Shown here: in pieces, positions 14,001 through 20,397 of the stretch
Layout: each line of letters opens with the position of its first letter
Numbering within the stretch: the stretch's first letter is position 1
The notes under the pieces: generated by a model
Told to the model about the DNA's origin: nothing
Database searches by the model: none
The model's input: only the letters and a program-made list of their open reading frames with translations
Program-made: the position numbers and the translations under genes
Assembly: GCF_002368415.1 (NCBI RefSeq)
Contig: NZ_AP018290.1
Coordinates: forward strand, 5,531,614-5,595,613
Reading direction: 5' to 3'
Origin: Calothrix sp. NIES-4105
GTDB lineage: Bacteria; Cyanobacteriota; Cyanobacteriia; Cyanobacteriales; Nostocaceae
DNA: 64,000 nt

Positions 14001-14154
14001 ACGCCATCCTACTAGTTTTGTTCGTGAAGCAGCGATTGCTTATCTAAATGTAGCTTCACGTCGTGTCTTAATTGAACTATTACCACAGTTACAAAAAGAC
14101 CCTCATCCATTAATTGCAGCACAAATAAAAGAGTTAAGCCAAAAATATCTATAA
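11083..14154 (+). CDS. transporter-like membrane domain fused to HEAT repeats
   Basis: 1023 residues. Residues about 45-470 hold ten or more hydrophobic segments with the look of the MFS or TLC (nucleotide translocase-like) superfamily; residues about 480-1020 are soluble alpha-helical HEAT-type repeats. Such fusions are known in cyanobacteria and some other bacteria, generally without an assigned substrate. The start is ATG 11083, with ATG 11128 (MELKHH) as an alternative. A cyclic-nucleotide-binding gene begins 22 bases after the stop, which suggests an operon and cNMP-linked control. Transport substrate not inferable. Confidence 0.75.
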   Translation: MFVYPSWVALTKKYSMELKHHWSAKGLGKSLNEQILAIVNLRPEESQRTWLMLAFYTTTSIGLRWTEDSTVALFLGKYGANWLPLIYLASAVMGTLLVFFYSRLQRVFRLRYVIAGIAPCMFLPLLVLRLGLEIPTLAVATVFLLRLWVDAFYVLNDLNTSIAANHIFNIREIKRAYPIISSGLLVADIFSGFSLPLLLIFVGLKNIIIPVSAIFIVAGALMLLYLSHEHRSSFPEQQVKSAVEALSARPQLSGKLRRYSIALFAFFGLLQIINILIDFQYLTQIETTLSGQEIASFLGVFSGVTGICELLTQLFVSSRVLERFGVFFTTGTLPASIAILLPLSIISLGLLPIMQGQTFFWSLVILKFLDELLRYTFVISGSPLLFQPIPEKFRSNVQILSGGIAEAWGTGIAGALILITLWLGASRIPLAQNWVLVVETTIVALLCLGLLWILRSLYVDLLVLSAGRGKLTGADVDVRTFKQAVVKALKEPGTESDKRSCIDLIAQIDPQGAAEVLAPLLTKLPSTLQISCLEAMLNAGATKTYLPQVNSLLKGTQTEIDPEVFALLLRYIWLAEDNPNLSKLEQFLDEEEHPIIRATAAALLLRQGTTQQKVAGTRTLKAMLTSSSERERVDAVRALSSGVYLLSVRLLIPNLLEDKSLRVRRAMLEMIAATRLEDYYPALCRGLYHKSTRAYAMRAIIKLDNEALPLVLDLATNPHKPEIVRMYAWRTIGEIPTWEAMDTLWKNLETSKGKNRSRILRSLLKRCEKEEIFSKVGKSYQTQVEKLIDEEIIFLCEIYAAYRDLETQGETYANYLEYKTREFVTDYLSSRKVVAICQLLQRALLDLEVDIKERLLLMLKLLYSQDKIQAAAVNVLSESPKNLGRGLEILEHTITLANKSLLLVILDKREPQHKLQALIEAKICKYEQMVVSDRIRHLLTLETLLSDWCLACCFHFASAARIRIATDQIIKNLRHPTSFVREAAIAYLNVASRRVLIELLPQLQKDPHPLIAAQIKELSQKYL

Positions 14155-14175
14155 ATATATAATCTATAAAAATAT

Positions 14176-14616
14176 ATGCTAACTAGCGTTGACCGTTTAT
14201 TATTTGTTCGTCGCGTACCAATATTTCAAGAACTACGCGATGATTTTATAGTTCGTCTTGCCTCAGTAATGGATGAATTATCATTTGGCGCCAATCAAAC
14301 AATTTTTCGGCAGGGAGAAGAAGGACGTTCACTGTTTATCGTTGTTTCCGGTCGAGTTAAAGTTCATATTGAAGACCGACAGCTTGCTGTATTTCCTCAA
14401 GGTGAATCTTTTGGAGAAATGGCAGTTTTCGATGCTCAACCTCGTTCAGCAACTGCAACAGCATTAGAACCATCAGATTGTTTAGAACTAACTCAAGAAC
14501 AACTACACGATGCTATAGAAGAAACTCCCGAAATAGCTTTAAATATTATTCGTGTTCTCTCACGTCGCATTCGCGATTTAAATGCAGTTATTAATGAATT
14601 TGGAATTGAGGAATAA
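14176..14616 (+). CDS. cyclic nucleotide-binding domain protein
   Basis: 146 residues made almost wholly of one cNMP-binding (CAP effector) domain: RQGEEGRSLFIVVSGRVKV, then the phosphate-binding cassette FGEMAVFDAQPRSATATA with the Glu and Arg that contact cAMP or cGMP. There is no HTH DNA-binding domain, so it is not a CRP regulator; it more likely acts as a regulatory subunit of the preceding membrane/HEAT protein, 22 bases upstream. Confidence 0.85.
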   Translation: MLTSVDRLLFVRRVPIFQELRDDFIVRLASVMDELSFGANQTIFRQGEEGRSLFIVVSGRVKVHIEDRQLAVFPQGESFGEMAVFDAQPRSATATALEPSDCLELTQEQLHDAIEETPEIALNIIRVLSRRIRDLNAVINEFGIEE

Positions 14617-14623
14617 AGATTTG

Positions 14624-14650
14624 CAACGGATACAACGGATGTAACGGATA
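14624..14650. repeat. three tandem 9-mers NAACGGATN (STRR type)
   Basis: CAACGGATA, CAACGGATG and TAACGGATA stand in tandem just after the gene. Almost the same triple unit occurs at 41872-41898. Short tandem repeats of this kind are typical of heterocystous cyanobacteria. Confidence 0.75.
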
Positions 14651-14655
14651 GTTTG

Positions 14656-14686
14656 TAGGTTGGGTGTAACGGTAGCGGAACCCAAC
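14656..14686. repeat. TTGGGT...ACCCAA dispersed hairpin, copy B
   Basis: TAGGTTGGGT and ACCCAAC arms around a short G+C core; same family as 7179-7204. It follows the STRR unit by only 5 bases. Confidence 0.65.
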
Positions 14687-14766
14687 ACTATATATTGCGG
14701 TATCACGCAATTTTAATATAGATACGCTCTTTCCCTATCAGTCTAATCGTAAAAAAATATATTTAA

Positions 14767-14916
14767 GTAATTTTACCTGAGCTTTTTGGTCATTATTGGG
14801 ACGAGCGAAATCGAGAACACTTTGCTCGAATTGCTGGACTGCCAAAATCGCCAGGTAGAGAAGCTCTCTGGGCAAAACTTCAACAACAAAAAGCAAGACA
14901 CGCAGGTAAAGCATGA
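14767..14916 (+). pseudogene. relic of an unknown gene (no start codon)
   Basis: One frame is open for 49 codons with protein-like composition (HYWDERNREHFARIAG, then SPGREALWAKLQQQKA) and a TGA at 14914-14916. There is no ATG, GTG or TTG in frame after the preceding stop. It is read toward the STAND cluster and looks like the 3' end of a lost gene. The family is not recognised. Confidence 0.35.
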
Positions 14917-14939
14917 ATTTTTTGATTGACCAAAATACT

Positions 14940-15833
14940 TTACTTTGCATTTTTAAGTTTATAAGCCAACCAGTCGCGAAAGGTGTGGTGATAAAAGCTG
15001 TAATAAGTTTCTCTACCTATTTGATGCTGTTGTAAGAATTCAAACCAATTTTCTAATATTTCTTCAATTTCAAAAATATCATACTCGTCATTATTTATAT
15101 TTTTTACAATTTCGTTTACTGTTATCCCATCTTTTCCCGCTTCTGTTAGGGCGCCTAGCATTTTAATTTGAATCTGAGATAAACCGTCACCTTGCATTTT
15201 CCGCCAATGTTTGGTGAAAGCTTCTACATCATCCCAATTTTCTGTTTTATACTTAGATAAATCAAGAATTTGTGATGGCGCCTCAATCAACAAACCAGAT
15301 TTATCTTTTGTGAAAGGGCGCCGTGCAATAATAAAATAAACTCCATTAGGGAGGTATCGAGGCAAATAGAATAAATTTGTACCAGAAAACTGTCTATTTC
15401 TATCAACAGCATCTAATCCATCAATGACAATTATTAGCCGTTGATTTGGTTCTTTGTTATCGCTAATATGAAGAAGCAACAGCGAAAGAAACCCACTACC
15501 CAAGTTGTCAATATTGCCAGGTACAGAATGTAGAGACGTTACATGTAACGTCTCTACAATTTGGTTACAAATAGATTTCAAAAATTCCTCAGCGCAATTT
15601 TTACCTCCAACATGAGCATTGTAATAAATAACATCAGGATTATCTGTTACATACTTAGCTAAGATGGCACTTTTACCACTACCAGGTACACCAACAATGG
15701 TGAAATAACCATGCTTGTAACGGTAGAGGAATTCATTGATAGCAGTAAACACAAATTCAAAATTGCGGAAGTTTTTTATTTTATCTTGAATGATTTGCTC
15801 AAATTCCGTTGGCAGTCGAGGATGGTTATTCAT
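14940..15833 (-). CDS. STAND-class P-loop NTPase, short form (NTPase B)
   Basis: 297 residues. Walker A GVPGSGKSA (about 49), Walker B LIIVIDGLDAVD (about 136) and an arginine-rich sensor IIARRPF place it in the NACHT-like STAND ATPases. It begins directly at the NTPase domain and lacks both the N-terminal effector-type region of its paralogue at 23454-25034 and any sensor repeats. The last 60 residues resemble the paralogue's C-terminus (EI/GETYYSFYHHTFRDWLA). Its ATG is 2 bases after the WD40-1 stop, so it is the last gene of the operon. A 28-base palindromic repeat (15530-15557) is translated in frame inside it. Inference: ATPase partner of the separate WD40 proteins. Confidence 0.8.
   Translation of the reverse strand: MNNHPRLPTEFEQIIQDKIKNFRNFEFVFTAINEFLYRYKHGYFTIVGVPGSGKSAILAKYVTDNPDVIYYNAHVGGKNCAEEFLKSICNQIVETLHVTSLHSVPGNIDNLGSGFLSLLLLHISDNKEPNQRLIIVIDGLDAVDRNRQFSGTNLFYLPRYLPNGVYFIIARRPFTKDKSGLLIEAPSQILDLSKYKTENWDDVEAFTKHWRKMQGDGLSQIQIKMLGALTEAGKDGITVNEIVKNINNDEYDIFEIEEILENWFEFLQQHQIGRETYYSFYHHTFRDWLAYKLKNAK
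15530..15557. repeat. 28-base perfect palindrome inside a CDS
   Basis: GTAGAGACGTTACA followed by its exact reverse complement. Relatives are at 35250-35277 (intergenic) and 55929-55954 (in the hsdR relic). Here it is read through in frame as VETLHVTSL within NTPase B. Confidence 0.85.
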
Positions 15834-15835
15834 AA

Positions 15836-18055
15836 TTATATCTCTATGCCCTCTAAACGGAGGAAATGCAGGCGCCCGGATGCTTCCCCTGCGACTATTG
15901 TGGCGCCGTCTGGAGCAAAAGTGCAGCTAATTAATCCACTATCACCAGTAAAGCAAGTAATTTCTTTACCAATATCTAAGTCCCAGACTTTAAGAGTGCT
16001 ATCAGAAGATGCAGATAGTGCATATTTACCATTACAGCTAATCGCAACTGCATTTACAGAATCACGATGACCTGTAAGGTTGAATTTTAGATTGCAAGAA
16101 GACAAATCCCAAACTTTGACTGTGGTATCTAGGGAACCAGAAATTGCGTGTTTGCCATCTGGCGCCATTACAACAGCATTTACCCAAGAGCTATGACCTT
16201 GTAGGAAAAACAATTCTTTGCCAGATTTTAAATCCCACAATATTAATTTACAATCCCCAGAACCAGAAATCACGTATTTCCCGTCACAACTAACAGCAAC
16301 CGCATTAACCGAGTCAGCATGACGACATGTAAACAACTCTTGACGAGATAGAAAATCCCAAATTTTAAGCGTTTTGTCAATCGAACCAGAAATTATATAT
16401 TTACTATCTGGTGTAACGGTAACAGCTTGAATATAGGAACTATGAGCTTTGAGTGTAAATAACTCTTCACCGGACTGTAAATCCCAGACTTTGATAGTTT
16501 TATCGCGCGAAGCAGAAACTACATGTTTATTATCACCTGTGACAGCAACTGCTGTAACCCAATTGTGATGACCTTTGAGGGTTAACTTTTCTTTGCCCTG
16601 CTGTAAATGCCAGACTTTAAGCGTTTTGTCACTACAAGCAGAAATGACGTAATTATTATCATTAGTGACAACAACTGCATTAACCCAGTGATGATGGGCA
16701 CTAAGGTTAAAATTTTCTTTACCCGAACGTAAATCCCAGATTTTAATAGTACAATCATCCGAACCAGAAATTGCGTATTTGCCATCGGGTGTAACAGTTA
16801 CGGCGTTAACTTGCTTACGATGACCTCTGAAAGTATGTATATGTTTACCACCAGATTGTAATTTCCAGACTTTGAGTGTTTTATCTGCCGAACCAGAAAT
16901 TACGTATTTGCCATTTGGTGTAACACCGACTGACTTTACTTGCTTGCGATGACCCTTAAAAGTCAAAAATTCTTTGCCTTCTTTCACATCCCAAATTTTA
17001 AGTTTATTATCATCGGAACCAGAAATAATACATTTTCCATCATTAGTAATATCAACTGCACTTACTTGCTCATAATGACCACTGAGGGTTAAAGTTTCTT
17101 TACGTGTACGTAAATCCCAAGTTTTAAGTGTTTTGTCCCCTGAACCAGAAATTATATATTTGCTATCTGAAGTAACAGCAATTGTATATACTGCCTCATC
17201 ATGACCACTAAGAGTAAATTTTTCTTCCCCAGACAGTAAATCCCAGACTTTGAGTGTTTTGTCCTTTGAACCAGAAATTATATATTCGGCATTTGGTGTA
17301 ACTGCAACTGCTGCAACCGAGTGATGATGACCAATAAGGGTTAACTTTTCTTCCCCAGTATATAAATTCCAAACCTTGAGTGTTTTGTCACTTGAACCAG
17401 AAATTATATATTGACCATCTGGTGTAACGGTAACAGCTTTTACTGAATCATAATGACCACTGAGAGTTAGCTTTTCTTCTCCAGATTGCAAATCCCAAAC
17501 TTTGAGTGTTTTGTCACCCGAACCAGAAATTATGTATTTGCCATCTGGAGTAACAGCGACTGCGTTAATAGCAAGCTTATGACCACTCAGAGTACGAACC
17601 AAGGCGCCACCAGGAGGAGTTAAGCTACCTGTTAAAGTACGTAAGCAAGGACTTGTAGCTTGGGGTATTTGTTGCAGCAAAGCTTGAATTTCTAATGCAT
17701 CAAAGTATAATAGGCGCCCTGTGAGTTGCCCTACTAGTTGATTTGTATCTTGATTTACAATATGTGCCGACAGTCGTAAGGCGCCTTGGATTAATTTCAG
17801 TGTCTTTACTGTTTCAGTATTATATTCTGGGTTAGCTAATAATTCCGTATCGTCAATTAAATCATAATCTTCAATCAGCGCTTGCACGCCAAATTCAAGA
17901 TAGTTAATTTTTGTTTCTATAAATGTAAAATTAGTTAAGATTTTATAGTACTTATCTAAGTTACCTGATTTAACTAGGTTATAAGGAAAGCTGCTTAAAT
18001 AGGCTTTTTGGAAGTAAGACTTTTGTGTTTTTGGTGGTACAGATAGGGTGTTCAT
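15836..18055 (-). CDS. WD40 repeat protein WD40-1
   Basis: 739 residues. Residues 1-150 are a helical region (YNLVKSGNLDKYY, GVQALIEDYDLIDD, LSAHIVNQD) that in many cyanobacterial NACHT-WD40 proteins joins NTPase to propeller. After TPPGGALVRTLSGH come about 13 WD40 repeats of 42 residues (typical unit VTPDGKYIISGSGDKTLKVW), enough for about two propellers. The end, VAGEASGRLHFLRLEG, is shared with both neighbours. There is no NTPase or enzymatic domain, so it should be a binding or sensing subunit. Its ATG overlaps the upstream TGA (ATGA at 18052-18055), implying translational coupling. The repeats are more diverged than in WD40-2. Confidence 0.9.
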   Translation of the reverse strand: MNTLSVPPKTQKSYFQKAYLSSFPYNLVKSGNLDKYYKILTNFTFIETKINYLEFGVQALIEDYDLIDDTELLANPEYNTETVKTLKLIQGALRLSAHIVNQDTNQLVGQLTGRLLYFDALEIQALLQQIPQATSPCLRTLTGSLTPPGGALVRTLSGHKLAINAVAVTPDGKYIISGSGDKTLKVWDLQSGEEKLTLSGHYDSVKAVTVTPDGQYIISGSSDKTLKVWNLYTGEEKLTLIGHHHSVAAVAVTPNAEYIISGSKDKTLKVWDLLSGEEKFTLSGHDEAVYTIAVTSDSKYIISGSGDKTLKTWDLRTRKETLTLSGHYEQVSAVDITNDGKCIISGSDDNKLKIWDVKEGKEFLTFKGHRKQVKSVGVTPNGKYVISGSADKTLKVWKLQSGGKHIHTFRGHRKQVNAVTVTPDGKYAISGSDDCTIKIWDLRSGKENFNLSAHHHWVNAVVVTNDNNYVISACSDKTLKVWHLQQGKEKLTLKGHHNWVTAVAVTGDNKHVVSASRDKTIKVWDLQSGEELFTLKAHSSYIQAVTVTPDSKYIISGSIDKTLKIWDFLSRQELFTCRHADSVNAVAVSCDGKYVISGSGDCKLILWDLKSGKELFFLQGHSSWVNAVVMAPDGKHAISGSLDTTVKVWDLSSCNLKFNLTGHRDSVNAVAISCNGKYALSASSDSTLKVWDLDIGKEITCFTGDSGLISCTFAPDGATIVAGEASGRLHFLRLEGIEI

Positions 18056-20397
18056 TGTTCTACCTCCATGCCTTCTAAACGTAGAAAGTGCAGGCGCCCG
18101 GATGTATCACCTGCGACTATTATGGCGCCGTCTGAAGCAACAGTGCAGCATGTTATAATACTTTCTCCAATGAAACTAGCGATTACTTTGCCAAGAGGCA
18201 AATCCCAGACTTTGAGTGTATTGTCACTCGAACCAGAAATCACGTATTTGCTATTTTGAGTCACAGCGACTGCATTAACCAAGTCACTATGACCTTCAAG
18301 CGTAAATTTTACTTTTCCTGATTCTACATCCCAGACTTTAAGCGTATTGTCACTCGAACCAGAAATCGCGTATTTGCTATTTGGAGTCACAGCAACTGCA
18401 CGAACCGAGTTACTATGACCTTCAAGCGTAAACTTTACTTTTCCTGATTCTAAATCCCAGACTTTAAGTGTATTGTCACTTGAACCAGAAATCGCGTATT
18501 TGCTATTTGGAGTCACAACGACTGCATTAACCGAGCCACTATGACCTTCAAGCGTAAACTTTACTTTTCCTGATTCTACATCACATACTTTAAGTCTTTC
18601 GTCACAGTCAGCATAAATCACGTATTTGCTATTTGGAGTCACAGCAACTGCATTGACATAATTATGAACATCAAGGGTAATTTTTAGTTTTCCTGATTCT
18701 AAATCCCAGGCTTTGAGTGTTCTGTCCTTAGAACTAGAAATCACGCATTTGCTATCTAGAGTAATAAGGACTGCACTAATTAAATCATTATGACCATCAA
18801 GGGTAAATTTTACTTTTATTGATTCTAAATCCCAGACTTTGAGTGTTTTGTCATCAGAACCAGAAATCACGTATTTGCTATTTGCACTTACAGCAACTGC
18901 GCTAACCATGTTACTATGAGCATCGAAGGTAGATTTGACTTTTCCTGATTCTAAATCCCAGACTTTGAGTGTATTGTCCCAAGAACCAGAAATCACGTAT
19001 TTGCTATTTGAAGTAACAGCGACTGCATTAACAAAGCTGCTATGATCATCAAAGGTAAATTTTACTTTTCCTAATTCTAAATCCCAGACCTTAAGTGTTC
19101 TGTCCCAAGAACCAGAAATCACGTATTTGCTATTTGGAGTCACAGCGACTGCATTAACCGAGCCACTATGACCTTCAAGCGTAAACTTTACTTTTCCTGA
19201 TTCTAAATCCCACACTTTGAGTGTATTGCCCCAAGAACCAGAAATCACGTACTTGCTATTTGGAGTCACAGCGACTGCATTAACAAAGATACTATAATCA
19301 TCAAGGGTAAATTTTACTTTTCCTGATTCTAAATCCCAGACGAGTGTTTCATCATCGGAACCAGAAATCACGTACTTGCTATTTGAAGTCACAGCGACTG
19401 CATTAACCGAGCAACTATGACCTTCAAGGGCTAATTTTTCTTGTCCTGATTCCAAATCCCAGACTTTAAGTGTTTCATCACTCGAACCAGAAATTACGTA
19501 CTTGCTATTTGGAGTCACAGCAACTGCGTTAACCGAGTCACTATGACCTTCAAGCGTAAATTTTACTTTTCCTGATTCTAAACCCCAGACTTTGAGTGTT
19601 CTGTCCTTTGAACCAGAAATTACGCATTTGCTATTTGGAGTCACAGCGACTGCATTAACAGAGCTACTATGACCATCAAGGATAAATTTTATTTTTCCTA
19701 ATTCTAAATCCCAGACTTTAAGTGTTTCGTCACTAGAACCAAAAATCACGTATTTGCTGTTTGGAGTCACAGCGACTGCATGAACCGAGTCACTATGACC
19801 TTCAAGCGTAAACTTTACTTTTCCTGATTCTAAATCCCAGACTTTAAGTGTTTCGTCACTAGAACCAGAAATCACGCATTTGCTATTTGGAGTCACAGCG
19901 ACTGCATGAACAAAACTACTATGACCGCCAAGGGTACGAACAAGGGCGCCACCTGGGGGAGTTAAGCTTGCTGTTAGAGGACGTAAGCAAGTTGTTTGAG
20001 TTTGCGCTATTTGTTCCAGCAAAGCCTGAATCTCTGGGACATCAAAGCACAATAGGCGCCCTGTTAATTGCGCTACTAGTTGATTTGTATCTTGATTTAT
20101 AATATGTGCCGACAGTCGCAAAGAGCCTTGTATTAATTTCAGTGCTTTTACTGTTTCGGCATTATACTCTGGATGAGCTAATAATTCCGTATCGTCAACT
20201 AAATCATAATCTTCAATTAGCGCTTGCACACCAAATTCAAGATGGTTAATTTTTGCTTCGATAAACGTAAAATTATTTAATATTTTATAATATTTATCTA
20301 AGTTACCTGATTTAACTAGGTTATAAGCAAAGCTGGCTAGATAAGCTTTTTTAAAGTAAGTCTTTTGTGCTTTTGGTGGTACAGATAGGGTGTTCAT
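18052..20397 (-). CDS. WD40 repeat protein WD40-2 with near-identical repeats
   Basis: About 781 residues from ATG 20395-20397 (MNTLSVPPKAQ), the start matching WD40-1; a longer frame to 20493 would run inside the upstream gene. The same helical N-domain (about 1-150) is followed by 14 WD40 units, most almost identical (LESGKVKFTLEGHS, then NAVAVTPNSKYVISGS). At DNA level the 126-base unit is strongly conserved, unlike WD40-1 and WD40-3, so the array was recently amplified or is being homogenised. One unit, near 19341, has lost a codon (ETLVWDLE for ETLKVWDLE). Start and stop both lie in ATGA overlaps. Probable sensor. Confidence 0.9.
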   Translation of the reverse strand: MNTLSVPPKAQKTYFKKAYLASFAYNLVKSGNLDKYYKILNNFTFIEAKINHLEFGVQALIEDYDLVDDTELLAHPEYNAETVKALKLIQGSLRLSAHIINQDTNQLVAQLTGRLLCFDVPEIQALLEQIAQTQTTCLRPLTASLTPPGGALVRTLGGHSSFVHAVAVTPNSKCVISGSSDETLKVWDLESGKVKFTLEGHSDSVHAVAVTPNSKYVIFGSSDETLKVWDLELGKIKFILDGHSSSVNAVAVTPNSKCVISGSKDRTLKVWGLESGKVKFTLEGHSDSVNAVAVTPNSKYVISGSSDETLKVWDLESGQEKLALEGHSCSVNAVAVTSNSKYVISGSDDETLVWDLESGKVKFTLDDYSIFVNAVAVTPNSKYVISGSWGNTLKVWDLESGKVKFTLEGHSGSVNAVAVTPNSKYVISGSWDRTLKVWDLELGKVKFTFDDHSSFVNAVAVTSNSKYVISGSWDNTLKVWDLESGKVKSTFDAHSNMVSAVAVSANSKYVISGSDDKTLKVWDLESIKVKFTLDGHNDLISAVLITLDSKCVISSSKDRTLKAWDLESGKLKITLDVHNYVNAVAVTPNSKYVIYADCDERLKVCDVESGKVKFTLEGHSGSVNAVVVTPNSKYAISGSSDNTLKVWDLESGKVKFTLEGHSNSVRAVAVTPNSKYAISGSSDNTLKVWDVESGKVKFTLEGHSDLVNAVAVTQNSKYVISGSSDNTLKVWDLPLGKVIASFIGESIITCCTVASDGAIIVAGDTSGRLHFLRLEGMEVEQ

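Noticed and set aside
11083-14154. ATP/ADP translocase assignment
   Set aside because: The membrane part only loosely recalls the TLC/MFS families; no nucleotide-binding residues could be recognised, so no substrate is claimed.
18180-19960. Regular 126-base repeat array considered as CRISPR or tandem satellite
   Set aside because: The unit is exactly 42 codons, stays in frame and encodes WD40 blades; there are no unique spacers.
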